This document shows, piece after piece, positions 8,104 through 16,480 of a DNA stretch of 64,000 nucleotides. Numbering within the stretch: the stretch's first letter is position 1; each line of letters opens with the position of its first letter. The position numbers were made by a program, and so were the translations under genes. The stretch lies in assembly GCF_001514195.1 (NCBI RefSeq), contig NZ_KQ948735.1:249172-313171 (forward strand), given 5' to 3'. This DNA is from Streptomyces griseorubiginosus. GTDB taxonomy: Bacteria; Actinomycetota; Actinomycetes; Streptomycetales; Streptomycetaceae. The notes beneath the pieces are model-generated. The model was given only the letters and a program-made list of their open reading frames with translations. It made no database searches and was not told the DNA's origin.

Positions 8104-9171
8104 GGCGTCGACACTCTCCCGCGGTGCCGCCCGCTGCTCGGGTACCCGTGTGACCTCGGCCGCCTCCCGCCGGAACGCCCAGTTCATGTCGGGCTCCATC
8201 ACGCACCGGAAGACCCGGCGCACCGGCGCGGTGCACAGGAGGGTGACGGCGACGGCGGCGAGGGCGCTCACGAAAAGCTCGCCGGCCGGCCGGTGCAGCC
8301 AGCCGTGGTCGAACCAGCCCGCGAAACCGGCGCCCTTGATCAGGAAGCCGTGCAGCAGATAGCCGTACAGCGTCCCGGCGCCGAGCGTGGTGAACCACAT
8401 GCCGCGGCCCGGCACCCAGGCGAAGAAGCAGGCCGTCAGCAGCAGCGAACTGCCGAACATGGCCAGCACCATGAGCGGCCCCGTCCACCAGGGCGCGCCC
8501 ATCTCCTGCGCGGCGTTGCGGTGGTAGAACCACTCGGTGTTCATCCGGGGCACCGCCCACCAGCCGACGGCGAGCGCGGCCGCGAACACCGGCACCGCGG
8601 CGATCCGCACCGAGCGCCTGCGCACCATCCGGAAGTGCTCCGGCTTCATGACCAGGCCCAGCACGAAGTACGGCAGGAACTGGAGCACCCGCTGGAGGTC
8701 CAGGTCGTCACCGATGTCCGGGGTCACGGAGGCGAGCATCGCGATGGCGAGCGCGAGCGGCAGCGGCCACCGCACCAGCTTCCAGATCGGCGTGGTCAGC
8801 CGCCAGACGAACAGCGCCACCAGGAACCAGGTCAGGAACCACGGGTCCAGGAGGCTGATCTCCATGCCGGGGTCGTGGTCGGCGTAGCGCTTGAAGAGGG
8901 AGTACGCCGTCTCGAAGACGATGTACGGCACCGCCACACCGGTGACGAGCCGCTTCAGCCGGTCCGGGCGCATGTCGAAACCGCGCGAGAAGAACCCGGA
9001 GATGACGATGAACGCCGGCATGTGGAACGAGTACACGACCGTGTACACGCCCTCCAGGATCCGGCTGTCGCCTTCGAGCGGCTCCCAGGAGTGCGCGACG
9101 GCCACCAGGACGATCGCCAGGTACTTGGCGTTGTCGAAGAAGGCGTCGCGTTGCTTGGCGGCTTGAGACAT
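8101..9171 (-). CDS. Membrane acyltransferase, acyltransferase-3 / OpgC-like family
   Basis: A 356-residue multi-pass membrane protein. The N-terminal helix carries FFDNAKYLAIVLVAVAHSWEPL, with the conserved His of the acyltransferase-3 fold, followed by YSFHMPAFIVISGFFSRGF and about nine more hydrophobic segments. Members O-acylate sugars of polysaccharides, glycolipids or antibiotics at the membrane. The aromatic and Arg-rich loops are typical of the fucose-4-O-acetylase-like subgroup. The acceptor cannot be read from context, though a surface glycopolymer is plausible given the wall clusters in the same window. The ATG at 9171 opens the family motif. Confidence 0.88.
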   Translation of the reverse strand: MSQAAKQRDAFFDNAKYLAIVLVAVAHSWEPLEGDSRILEGVYTVVYSFHMPAFIVISGFFSRGFDMRPDRLKRLVTGVAVPYIVFETAYSLFKRYADHDPGMEISLLDPWFLTWFLVALFVWRLTTPIWKLVRWPLPLALAIAMLASVTPDIGDDLDLQRVLQFLPYFVLGLVMKPEHFRMVRRRSVRIAAVPVFAAALAVGWWAVPRMNTEWFYHRNAAQEMGAPWWTGPLMVLAMFGSSLLLTACFFAWVPGRGMWFTTLGAGTLYGYLLHGFLIKGAGFAGWFDHGWLHRPAGELFVSALAAVAVTLLCTAPVRRVFRCVMEPDMNWAFRREAAEVTRVPEQRAAPRESVDA

Positions 9172-9535
9172 CTGAGGGACCCTAGCCCCCGCTGTGTGTT
9201 TCCGTGAAACCGGCTGTTTGATCGCCCGTTGTTCACTTCTGAGGCGATGTCAACGCGCCTGCATTGTCTTGATTAATCCCTCTCAAATGCCCCATAACCC
9301 TGCCTGTCGCACTCATGTGCCGGTCCCTTGGATTCCTTGCGAACGGGATGTGCGGACACGGCGGTTGCGGACCGAAAGGAACCGGCCAGGGGGTGCGGTG
9401 CGTGTATCGGCATGGCCAAACGTTGCCTCACCGGCCGCATATGCGGACCGCGTTGGTGGCACGATGGTTCTGGCGGGGGTCGCGGGGGTCGCGTCCCCGG
9501 GCCGGGAAGCGGACCGACCGAGGGTGTGATCAGTT
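9172..9535. other. 364-bp intergenic stretch between divergent genes
   Basis: No convincing coding region is seen on either strand. The first 120 bp are unusually A/T-rich for this genome (for example cttgattaatccctctcaaa near 9268), as expected for promoters of the divergent acyltransferase and small membrane protein genes. No specific box is called. Confidence 0.4.
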
Positions 9536-9730
9536 GTGGCCATTTCGCTGTCAGTGGTGCTGCTGTTGGGGATCATCCTGGTGGTGTTGATGCGGGGAGG
9601 CTCCATCAAGGCCGGCCCCGCCATAGTCGCGGTGCTCTTCGGCTTCTTCCTGGCCTCGACCGGCATGGCCGACGACATCCAACGCTTCCTGGACTCGATA
9701 GCGGACACCATCAACTCGATCCAGTTCTAG
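9536..9730 (+). CDS. Small membrane protein of unknown function (64 aa)
   Basis: Starts GTG and encodes two short hydrophobic stretches (SLSVVLLLGIILVVLM and AGPAIVAVLFGFFLASTGM) around a charged turn, followed by an amphipathic tail DDIQRFLDSIADTINSIQF. Composition and codon use match the neighbouring real genes, and a perfect 19-bp terminator hairpin follows the stop, which together support a real small gene. I recall similar short proteins in other Streptomyces beside the same tRNA, but do not know a function. Confidence 0.7.
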   Translation: MAISLSVVLLLGIILVVLMRGGSIKAGPAIVAVLFGFFLASTGMADDIQRFLDSIADTINSIQF

Positions 9731-9740
9731 ACACGCCACA

Positions 9741-9782
9741 GGCCGCCGGCCCGGACCCTCGGAAGGGTCCGGGCCGGCGGCC
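9741..9782. terminator. 19-bp perfect stem with a 4-base loop
   Basis: Positions 9741-9759 are exactly complementary to 9764-9782 with loop cgga. It lies 11 bases after the 64-residue protein gene and just before the 3' end of the leftward tRNA-Gly gene, so it can terminate both. Confidence 0.85.
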
Positions 9783-9789
9783 TGATCAG

Positions 9790-9860
9790 AGCGGGCGACG
9801 GGAATCGAACCCGCGTAGCTAGTTTGGAAGACTAGGGCTCTACCATTGAGCTACGCCCGC
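9790..9860 (-). tRNA. tRNA-Gly, anticodon TCC
   Basis: On the minus strand the acceptor stem gcgggcg pairs with cgcccgc, the D arm is gctcaatggtagagc, the anticodon stem ctagt/actag closes the loop cttccaa with TCC at 34-36, and the T arm is cgggttcgattcccg. Discriminator is T, as expected for tRNA-Gly. The CCA end is not encoded. Confidence 0.95.
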
Positions 9861-9928
9861 ACAGCACACGCCAGAGATCGCTCCCCGGCGGCACGCAAGC
9901 ATCGTAGCGGGTCGTCACGCCTCGTCGC

Positions 9929-10043
9929 ACATCCCTTCCGGTCAGGCCTCCACATCCCCTTCCGGTCAAGCCCCGCGCAACCTCTCCGGTCGAGCGCCGC
10001 GCATCCCCTCCGGTCGGGCCCGTACATCCCTTCCGTCCGCCCG
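9929..10043. repeat. Five degenerate 22-25 bp units between two tRNA genes
   Basis: Units of the form cacatcccttccggtcaggc recur, diverging to cgcaacctctccggtcgagc and cgcatcccctccggtcgggc. They occupy the middle of the gap between tRNA-Gly and the divergent tRNA-Pro. No gene is seen between 9861 and 10139. Confidence 0.7.
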
Positions 10044-10139
10044 CCCGTCGGCCGCGCCCCACGAACCACTCCTCCGCCGCGCTCGCGAAATGCGGTAACC
10101 CCGCTGCCTGCGGCCATGTACCCTACGTGTCGCACCAGA

Positions 10140-10216
10140 CGGGGTGTGGCGCAGCTTGGTAGCGCGTCCGCTTTGGGAGCGGAAGGCCGTGGGTTCAAAT
10201 CCCGCCACCCCGACCA
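10140..10216 (+). tRNA. tRNA-Pro, anticodon TGG
   Basis: Acceptor stem cggggtg pairs with caccccg, D arm gcgcagcttggtagcgc, anticodon stem tccgc/gcgga around loop tttggga with TGG at 34-36, T arm gtgggttcaaatcccgc. The C1-G72 pair is characteristic of tRNA-Pro. The terminal CCA is encoded, unlike the neighbouring tRNA-Gly. Confidence 0.95.
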
Positions 10217-10221
10217 CCTGC

Positions 10222-10252
10222 GCGATCACCGCGCGCGCACGCTTCAGTGATC
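10222..10252 (+). terminator. Hairpin after tRNA-Pro
   Basis: gcgatcac (10222-10229) pairs with gtgatcgc (10245-10252), followed by cttt. It sits 5 bases after the encoded CCA and would end the tRNA transcript before the tig leader. Confidence 0.65.
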
Positions 10253-10397
10253 GCCTTTGGGGCGTGTCGCCGCTGCCGTTACTATGCAAGCTGCACGCCC
10301 GTGTGTCTCTCCTACTAGAAGTCCTCCGGGCGGCTATCCGCCGGAGCCGTTCTGGCCCCGGCAGAATCCGAGAAGTCAGCCACAAGGAGACCGAACC

Positions 10398-11792
10398 GTG
10401 AAGAGCGCCGTGGAGACCCTGAACCCGACTCGGGTTCGGCTCAGCATCGAGGTGCCCTTCGAGGAGCTCAAGGACAGCCTCGACGCGGCGTACAAGAAGA
10501 TCAACCAGCAGGTCACGGTGAAGGGCTTCCGGAAGGGCAAGATCCCGGCGCGCGTCATCGACCAGCGGTTCGGCCGCGGTGCCGTGCTGGAGGAGGCCGT
10601 CAACGACGCGCTTCCGAAGTTCTACACCGAGGCGGTCAACGAGGCCGAGATCGACGTCCTGGGCCAGCCCGAGGTCGACATCACCGAGCTGAAGGACGGC
10701 GAGACGCTGAACTTCACCGCCGAGGTCGACGTCCGCCCGACCATCGAGATCCCGGACTACTCCGGCATCGAGGTCGAGGTCGACGCGGTCGAGGTCACCG
10801 ACGAGGACATCGAGAAGTCGGTCGAGCAGCTCCGTGAGCGCTTCGCCTCGACCTCCCCGGTCGAGCGGGCCGCCGAGGACGGCGACGTCGTCACCATCGA
10901 CCTGGAGGCCAAGGTCGACGGCGAGGTGCTGGAGGACGGCGTCGCGAGCGGCGTCTCCTACACCATCGGCTCCGGCGAGCTCCTCGACGGCATCGACGAC
11001 GCCGTGAAGGGCCTGGAGGCCGGTGGCGAGGCCACCTTCACCTCCGAGCTCAAGGGCGGCTCCGCGGCCGGCAAGGAGGCCGAGGTCACCGTCAAGGTCA
11101 CCCAGGTCGCCGCCCGCGAACTGCCCGCGCTGGACGACGAGTTCGCGCAGCTCGCCTCCGAGTTCGACACCCTGGAGGAGCTGAAGGCGGACAGCCGCAA
11201 GCGCCTCGAGAACATGAAGCAGTACGACCAGGCCACCCAGGCCCAGGAGCGCGTCCTGGAGAAGCTCCTGGAGCTCGTCGAGGTGCCCGTCCCCGAGAAG
11301 CTCCTCGAGGACGAGATCAACACCCGCAAGCACAACCTGGAGCACCACCAGCTCGGCCAGATGGGCCTCGACCTCGAGAAGTACCTCGAGATCCAGGGCA
11401 AGACCGCCGAGGAGTTCGACACCGAGACCAAGGACGCCGCGGTCAAGGGCATCAAGACGCAGTTCGTCCTCGACGAGCTCGTCAAGCGCGAGAAGCTGAA
11501 CGTCAACCAGGAGGAGCTCACCGAGCACCTCATGCGCCGTGCGGCTTCCTCCGGCATGTCCCCCGACCAGTTCGCCCAGGCGGTCGTCGAGGGCGGCCAG
11601 GTTCCGCTGCTCGTCGGCGAGGTCGCCCGCGGCAAGGCCCTGGCCGTGGTGGTCGAGGCCGCCACCGTCAAGGACACCAACGGCGAGGTCATCGACCTGG
11701 ACGACGACGAGGACGAGACGGCCGAGACCGTCCAGGCCGCTTCCGAGGAGACCCCGGCCGAGGACACCGCCGAGGACAAGACCGAGGCCTGA
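10398..11792 (+). CDS. tig: Trigger factor, ribosome-associated chaperone
   Basis: A 464-residue chaperone that docks at the ribosomal tunnel exit and shields nascent chains. The GTG at 10398 follows an AGGAG site. The ribosome-docking loop GFRKGKIP is at about residues 43-50, the FKBP-type prolyl isomerase domain spans about residues 155-240 ([14 protein letters not shown] ... [17 protein letters not shown]), and a long helical C-terminal arm follows. The C-terminus ends in an acidic Glu/Asp/Ala tail. It sits upstream of clpP1-clpP2-clpX, the usual bacterial order that couples folding and degradation genes; a strong terminator and a new operator before clpP1 show the protease genes have their own control. 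Confidence 0.97.
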   Translation: MKSAVETLNPTRVRLSIEVPFEELKDSLDAAYKKINQQVTVKGFRKGKIPARVIDQRFGRGAVLEEAVNDALPKFYTEAVNEAEIDVLGQPEVDITELKDGETLNFTAEVDVRPTIEIPDYSGIEVEVDAVEVTDEDIEKSVEQLRERFASTSPVERAAEDGDVVTIDLEAKVDGEVLEDGVASGVSYTIGSGELLDGIDDAVKGLEAGGEATFTSELKGGSAAGKEAEVTVKVTQVAARELPALDDEFAQLASEFDTLEELKADSRKRLENMKQYDQATQAQERVLEKLLELVEVPVPEKLLEDEINTRKHNLEHHQLGQMGLDLEKYLEIQGKTAEEFDTETKDAAVKGIKTQFVLDELVKREKLNVNQEELTEHLMRRAASSGMSPDQFAQAVVEGGQVPLLVGEVARGKALAVVVEAATVKDTNGEVIDLDDDEDETAETVQAASEETPAEDTAEDKTEA

Positions 11793-11820
11793 TCGCCTAC
11801 GGCGCCTCGAAGGACGCACG

Positions 11821-11854
11821 ACGGGCCCTGGGAGCATCCGCACCCAGGGCCCGT
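11821..11854 (+). terminator. 12-bp perfect stem after tig
   Basis: acgggccctggg (11821-11832) is exactly complementary to cccagggcccgt (11843-11854) with a 10-base loop. It lies 28 bases after the tig stop and separates tig from the clpP operon. Confidence 0.85.
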
Positions 11855-11873
11855 CGGCCTACCCGCCGTGGTC

Positions 11874-11891
11874 TCTACGCCCCCGGCGAAC
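11874..11891 (+). promoter_or_regulatory. Probable ClgR operator upstream of clpP1
   Basis: The sequence tctaCGCccccgGCGaac carries the CGC-N5-GCG palindrome with the flanking A/T and AAC positions of the ClgR box described in corynebacteria and Streptomyces, with one mismatch to the form I remember (WNNWCGCYNANRGCGWWS). It lies about 100 bases upstream of the clpP1 start, after the tig terminator. ClgR activates clp protease genes in actinobacteria, so the position fits. Confidence 0.65.
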
Positions 11892-11993
11892 AGCCCTCCA
11901 TCCGGGATTCCCCGAAGGGACCAGCGCGTTAGGGTCCCTTGATAGGGAAACGTAAGACGGCCCGGCGCCGTCGTAAGACGAGCAGGTGGATAC

Positions 11994-12611
11994 GTGACGA
12001 ATCTGATGCCCTCCGCCGCCGGCGAGCCTTCCATCGGCGGTGGCCTCGGCGACCATGTCTACAACCGGCTGCTCAACGAGCGGATCATCTTCCTCGGCCA
12101 GCCGGTCGACGACGACATCGCGAACAAGATCACCGCACAGCTGCTGCTCCTTGCCGCTGACCCGGAAAAGGACATCTACCTCTACATCAACAGCCCCGGC
12201 GGATCGATCACCGCGGGCATGGCGATCTACGACACCATGCAGTACATCAAGAACGACGTGGTGACCATCGCCATGGGCCTCGCGGCCTCCATGGGCCAGT
12301 TCCTGCTCAGCGCGGGTACGCCGGGCAAGCGCTTCGCGCTGCCGAACGCCGAGATCCTGATCCACCAGCCGTCCGCCGGCCTCGCCGGTTCGGCCTCGGA
12401 CATCAAGATCCACGCCGAGCGGCTGCTGCACACCAAGAAGCGCATGGCCGAGCTCACCTCGCAGCACACCGGCCAGACGATCGAGCAGATCACCCGCGAC
12501 TCGGACCGCGACCGCTGGTTCGACGCCTTCGAGGCCAAGGACTACGGCCTCATCGACGACGTGATCGCCACGGCCGCCGGCATGCCGGGCGGCGGCGGCA
12601 CCGGGGCCTGA
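11994..12611 (+). CDS. clpP1: ATP-dependent Clp protease proteolytic subunit 1
   Basis: A 205-residue serine peptidase subunit that assembles into the tetradecameric ClpP barrel. The catalytic triad is intact: Ser99 in GLAASMGQ, His124 in LIHQPS and Asp173 in the DRDRWFDA segment. Other family marks are [19 protein letters not shown] and YGLIDDV. The GTG at 11994 gives a 28-residue N-terminus before the barrel loop. It is the first gene of clpP1-clpP2, 88 bases apart. In actinobacteria the two ClpP types form a mixed barrel that works with ClpX or ClpC1. A likely ClgR box precedes the gene. Confidence 0.96.
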   Translation: MTNLMPSAAGEPSIGGGLGDHVYNRLLNERIIFLGQPVDDDIANKITAQLLLLAADPEKDIYLYINSPGGSITAGMAIYDTMQYIKNDVVTIAMGLAASMGQFLLSAGTPGKRFALPNAEILIHQPSAGLAGSASDIKIHAERLLHTKKRMAELTSQHTGQTIEQITRDSDRDRWFDAFEAKDYGLIDDVIATAAGMPGGGGTGA

Positions 12612-12699
12612 GCCCCATGCGGGACCTGAGCCCCCCGCGGGGGCCCGGACGCCCCCGCACAGCCCCCAGCCGACCGTCACAGCCCCTAGGAGACAGACA

Positions 12700-13380
12700 G
12701 TGAACGACTTCCCCGGCAGCGGCCTCTACGCCCGCACCGAGGCCGAGTACACCGGCCCGCGGGCCGAGTCCCGGTACGTGATCCCCCGCTTCGTCGAGCG
12801 CACCTCGCAGGGCATCCGCGAGTACGACCCGTACGCGAAGCTCTTCGAGGAGCGCGTGATCTTCCTCGGCGTGCAGATCGACGACGCCTCCGCCAACGAC
12901 GTCATGGCGCAGCTGCTGTGCCTGGAGTCGATGGACCCCGACCGGGACATCTCGGTCTACATCAACAGCCCCGGCGGCTCCTTCACGGCGCTCACCGCGA
13001 TCTACGACACCATGCAGTTCGTGAAGCCGGACATCCAGACGGTCTGCATGGGCCAGGCGGCCTCCGCCGCCGCGATCCTGCTGGCCGCCGGTACGCCGGG
13101 CAAGCGCATGGCGCTGCCCAACGCGCGCGTGCTGATCCACCAGCCCTACAGCGAGACCGGCCGCGGTCAGGTCTCCGACCTGGAGATCGCCGCCAACGAG
13201 ATCCTCCGGATGCGCGCGCAGCTGGAGGAGATGCTGGCCAAGCACTCCACCACGCCGATCGAGAAGATCCGCGAGGACATCGAGCGCGACAAGATCCTCA
13301 CGGCCGAGGACGCGCTCGCGTACGGCCTGGTCGACCAGATCATCTCCACCCGGAAGATGAACAACGCCGCTGTCCGCTAG
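12700..13380 (+). CDS. clpP2: ATP-dependent Clp protease proteolytic subunit 2
   Basis: A 226-residue ClpP paralogue with a longer N-terminus than ClpP1. The triad is complete: Ser122 in MGQAASAA, His147 in VLIHQPY and Asp197 in [12 protein letters not shown]. The gene opens with GTG after an AGGAGA site and lies in the same direction as clpP1, so both are likely co-transcribed. In mycobacteria the second subunit carries the face that docks the ATPase; the same is likely here but is not shown by sequence alone. Confidence 0.96.
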   Translation: MNDFPGSGLYARTEAEYTGPRAESRYVIPRFVERTSQGIREYDPYAKLFEERVIFLGVQIDDASANDVMAQLLCLESMDPDRDISVYINSPGGSFTALTAIYDTMQFVKPDIQTVCMGQAASAAAILLAAGTPGKRMALPNARVLIHQPYSETGRGQVSDLEIAANEILRMRAQLEEMLAKHSTTPIEKIREDIERDKILTAEDALAYGLVDQIISTRKMNNAAVR

Positions 13381-13540
13381 GCGGACCCCGTAGGATATGC
13401 CGCCCCTTGGCACCGTGCACGTCGAAGTGAACCCTGCCAAGGGGGGCCCGAACGGGGGGCCCGGCAAGGTACCGTCGGACATAAGGCAGCACCAGGAGCC
13501 GCTGGACCTAGGCGTCTCCCAGGCGAAGGGGAAGCACACC

Positions 13541-14827
13541 GTGGCACGCATCGGTGACGGCGGCGATCTGCTCAAGTGCTCGTTCTGCGGCAAGAGCCAG
13601 AAGCAGGTCAAGAAGCTCATCGCAGGGCCTGGTGTGTACATCTGCGACGAGTGCATCGATCTCTGCAACGAGATCATCGAGGAGGAGCTCGCCGAGACGA
13701 GCGAGGTGCGCTGGGAGGAACTCCCCAAGCCCCGCGAGATCTACGAGTTCCTCGAGGGCTATGTGGTGGGCCAGGAAGCGGCCAAGAAGGCGCTCTCCGT
13801 GGCGGTGTACAACCACTACAAGCGCGTCCAGGCCGGCGAGAACGGCGGCGCGAGCGGCCGTGACGACGCGATCGAGCTCGCCAAGTCCAACATCCTCCTG
13901 CTGGGCCCCACGGGCTCCGGCAAGACGCTGCTGGCCCAGACCCTGGCCCGCATGCTGAACGTCCCGTTCGCCATCGCGGACGCCACCGCGCTCACCGAGG
14001 CGGGCTACGTCGGCGAGGACGTCGAGAACATCCTGCTGAAGCTGATCCAGGCGGCCGACTACGACGTCAAGAAGGCCGAGACCGGGATCATCTACATCGA
14101 CGAGATCGACAAGGTCGCGCGGAAGAGTGAAAACCCGTCGATCACGCGCGACGTGAGCGGTGAGGGCGTGCAGCAGGCCCTGCTGAAGATCCTGGAGGGC
14201 ACCACCGCCTCCGTGCCGCCGCAGGGCGGACGCAAGCACCCGCACCAGGAGTTCATCCAGATCGACACGACGAACGTCCTGTTCATCGTGGGCGGTGCCT
14301 TCGCCGGCCTGGAGAAGCTCATCGAGTCCCGCGCGGGCGCCAAGGGCATCGGCTTCGGGGCCACGATCCGCTCCAAGCGCGAGCTGGAGGCCAAGGACCA
14401 GTTCGAGGACGTCATGCCCGAGGACCTGGTCAAGTTCGGCATGATCCCCGAGTTCATCGGCCGCCTCCCCGTCATCACCTCGGTCCACAACCTGGACCGC
14501 GAGGCCCTCCTCCAGATCCTGGTCGAGCCGCGCAACGCGCTGGTCAAGCAGTACCAGCGGCTCTTCGAACTCGACGGCGTGGAGCTGGACTTCGAGCGCG
14601 AGGCGCTGGAGGCCATCGCCGACCAGGCCATCCTGCGCCAGACCGGCGCCCGCGGCCTGCGCGCCATCATGGAGGAAGTCCTCCAGGGCGTGATGTATGA
14701 GATCCCGTCCCGCAAGGACGTGGCCCGTGTCGTCATCACCGCGGACGTCGTCCACTCCAACGTCAACCCGACGCTCATCCCGAGGGACGCCCGCGGGCGG
14801 GGTTCGGGCGAGCAGAAGACGGCCTAG
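13541..14827 (+). CDS. clpX: ATP-dependent Clp protease ATP-binding subunit ClpX
   Basis: A 428-residue AAA+ unfoldase. An N-terminal C4 zinc-binding domain (CSFCGKSQ and CDECIDLC) handles adaptors and substrates. The AAA+ module follows with Walker A GPTGSGKT, Walker [10 protein letters not shown], sensor and arginine-finger segments, and the ClpP-docking IGF loop (GIGFGA) and GYVGEDVE pore loop are visible. The GTG at 13541 is preceded by GAAGGGG. The gene is separated from clpP2 by 160 bp, enough for its own promoter, and ends at a hairpin terminator. Confidence 0.97.
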   Translation: MARIGDGGDLLKCSFCGKSQKQVKKLIAGPGVYICDECIDLCNEIIEEELAETSEVRWEELPKPREIYEFLEGYVVGQEAAKKALSVAVYNHYKRVQAGENGGASGRDDAIELAKSNILLLGPTGSGKTLLAQTLARMLNVPFAIADATALTEAGYVGEDVENILLKLIQAADYDVKKAETGIIYIDEIDKVARKSENPSITRDVSGEGVQQALLKILEGTTASVPPQGGRKHPHQEFIQIDTTNVLFIVGGAFAGLEKLIESRAGAKGIGFGATIRSKRELEAKDQFEDVMPEDLVKFGMIPEFIGRLPVITSVHNLDREALLQILVEPRNALVKQYQRLFELDGVELDFEREALEAIADQAILRQTGARGLRAIMEEVLQGVMYEIPSRKDVARVVITADVVHSNVNPTLIPRDARGRGSGEQKTA

Positions 14828-14844
14828 CCGCTGTTCTCACCCTG

Positions 14845-14874
14845 AGGGCACTCGACGATCTGGTCGGGTGCCCT
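14845..14874 (+). terminator. Terminator after clpX
   Basis: agggcactcgac (14845-14856) pairs with gtcgggtgccct (14863-14874), 11 Watson-Crick pairs and one G-U, with a 6-base loop and a following ttt. Confidence 0.8.
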
Positions 14875-15011
14875 TTGGCGTACTTCCTGAGACGATCTTT
14901 GCCTGGATCTAGCCACTGGACGTCGTACGCCTTGTGTCATGGGCAATTTCTTGATCTCGTGCCTGCCGTCGGGGTGACCGCCCTACGACTCAAAAAACGG
15001 AGGGACGAGAC

Positions 15012-15269
15012 ATGAGGATGAAGCGAGCTCTTGCGGCCGCAGGTGTGACGGTGGCGGCAATGGTGGTGCCGCTCACCGTGGCGGCACCGGCACAGGCCAG
15101 CGCGGCGGATTGCCGGAACTACCTGGCGAGCCAGGGGTACATCGTCGGTCCGAAGGTCAAGGAGGCTTGTGCACAGACCGGGATCACCGGTTACCAGGGC
15201 TGTGTACAGAGGCTTCTGAACATAGGCGTCCGATCCGAGCACGCGCTCATCGCATGCAGCAAACGTTGA
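15012..15269 (+). CDS. Small secreted cysteine-containing protein (85 aa)
   Basis: A Sec signal peptide is clear: MRMKR, a hydrophobic core (ALAAAGVTVAAMVVPLTV) and a probable cleavage site after APAQA. The mature part is about 54 residues with four cysteines (DC, AC, GC, AC), enough for two disulfides, and a basic end. The ATG at 15012 has GGAGGG 8-13 bases upstream. I recall a family of short Streptomyces secreted proteins with the same C-RNYL-S-GY-VGPKV pattern, but no function. It stands alone between the clpX terminator and a shared terminator on its right. Confidence 0.8.
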   Translation: MRMKRALAAAGVTVAAMVVPLTVAAPAQASAADCRNYLASQGYIVGPKVKEACAQTGITGYQGCVQRLLNIGVRSEHALIACSKR

Positions 15270-15292
15270 TCTCGCATCCGGTCAGCTGACAC

Positions 15293-15327
15293 AAGGGGTC
15301 CCGGTCGGCTACCGCCCGGGACCCCTT
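15293..15327. terminator. Bidirectional terminator between convergent genes
   Basis: aaggggtcccgg (15293-15304) is exactly complementary to ccgggacccctt (15316-15327), loop of 11 bases, T/A-ended on both sides. It separates the secreted protein gene from the convergent membrane protein gene. Confidence 0.85.
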
Positions 15328-15344
15328 CGCCTGTGGTGTGTACG

Positions 15345-16343
15345 TCAGGCTTTGACACGAACGTCGTTGCGGAGCTTTGCCGTCAGGGCGGCCGCGTCCT
15401 CCATGGAGGTGCTCTTCCCCTCCGCCAGGCCGGCGATGTCGAACGACAGCACATAGGTGACGGTGCTGTGGTCGGCCCAGATGCAGAACGGCATCGTCAC
15501 GGTCTGTCCGGACTGGGTCGTCTTGATCTCCTGGCACTTCATGACGCCGTTCTCGAAACCGGCGGGCGTGAACTTCTTCGGACTGCCGACGAGTTCGCCG
15601 CCGTCGGAGCTCTTCGACGCTTCCGACTCGGTCTGGGCGAACATCGCGTCGATGACCTTCTCCGGGTCGTCGATGGTGCCGTACACACCGGCGAACGTGA
15701 GGTTCTTCGAGGCCAGGCCCGAGCCCGCGGTGTAACTCGCGCTGACGTCCTTGGGGTTGTCCACGCCCCACGACTCCGCGTCCTGAATGTCGTCGTCGGT
15801 CATTCCTCCGGCCCCGGCGTCGGAGCCCTTCTTGTACTCCCCGTCGAGGACCGTCGCCGGCGCGGTGAGCTTGTGCGCGCCGTCGTCCGCGATGTCCGAG
15901 CCGCCGCTGCCGCTGCCGCCGATCACGAGGTACGCGCCGACCGCGATCGCGGCCACGACCGCCACCGCGCCGAGGGCGATGCCGATCTTCTTGCCGTTGC
16001 CGCCGCCGGGCGGCGGGGGCTGGGGGACACCGTAAGAGGCCTGGCCGTAGGGCGGCTGCTGCCCATAAGGGGCCTGCTGCCCGTACTGCGGCTGCTGACC
16101 GTAGGGGGCCTGGGGCTGGCCGTACGGCGGGGTCTGCGGTGCGGCACCGCCCTGCTGCGGCTGCTGCGGGTATCCGTACCCGGGCTGCGGCGGGGTCTGC
16201 GGCTGCTGCGGGGGGTAGCCGTAGCCGGGCTGGGGCGCCTGCGGCGGCTGGCCGTAGGGGCCCGGCTGGCCGTACGGCCCGGGCTGCGGCGGCTGCCCCG
16301 GCTGCTGGGGCTGCCCGTACGGGCCCGGCTGGTCGTAGCTCAT
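15345..16343 (-). CDS. Proline/glutamine-rich single-pass membrane protein
   Basis: A 332-residue protein in three parts. Residues 1-113 are a low-complexity cytoplasmic region built from PYGQ, GYGYPQQ and QPPYGQ repeats. Residues about 117-141 are one membrane helix (KKIGIALGAVAVVAAIAVGAYLVIGG). The remainder is an exported domain of about 190 residues with two cysteines (MKCQEI and PFCIWAD), probably one disulfide. Streptomyces have several proteins of this design, often of unknown role; the outer domain resembles lipoprotein-like sensor folds. It is transcribed away from valS and shares its upstream region. Confidence 0.75.
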   Translation of the reverse strand: MSYDQPGPYGQPQQPGQPPQPGPYGQPGPYGQPPQAPQPGYGYPPQQPQTPPQPGYGYPQQPQQGGAAPQTPPYGQPQAPYGQQPQYGQQAPYGQQPPYGQASYGVPQPPPPGGGNGKKIGIALGAVAVVAAIAVGAYLVIGGSGSGGSDIADDGAHKLTAPATVLDGEYKKGSDAGAGGMTDDDIQDAESWGVDNPKDVSASYTAGSGLASKNLTFAGVYGTIDDPEKVIDAMFAQTESEASKSSDGGELVGSPKKFTPAGFENGVMKCQEIKTTQSGQTVTMPFCIWADHSTVTYVLSFDIAGLAEGKSTSMEDAAALTAKLRNDVRVKA

Positions 16344-16467
16344 CTCTGGGTTCCCCTCCAGATGCTTATGTGTTCCTCACATCCTGGCCCAGACCACGTC
16401 GGCGCAGGCCATCGGGGGCCCCACCGTTACAGAACAAACGCGTTTCGGGACACGCCCGGGACACCCC

Positions 16468-16480
16468 TAAACTGACCCCG
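16468..16480 (+). promoter_or_regulatory. -10 box placed for a leaderless valS transcript
   Basis: TAAACT at 16468-16473 ends 6 bases before the valS GTG, the spacing expected if transcription starts at the start codon. No ribosome site precedes the GTG. No clear -35 is called. Confidence 0.55.

Noticed and set aside
7831..9207. Open frame of 458 codons on the plus strand starting in the 33-bp array
   Set aside because: The first 90 codons are the array, the rest is antisense to the acyltransferase.
9790..10216. Integrated element at the tRNA genes
   Set aside because: No integrase, excisionase or duplicate of a tRNA 3' end was seen within the window; neighbouring genes are core genes.
16344..16479. 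T-box or other tRNA-sensing leader of valS
   Set aside because: The gap is only 136 bp, shared with a divergent gene, lacks a specifier stem and T-box sequence, and the valS -10 box abuts the start codon.
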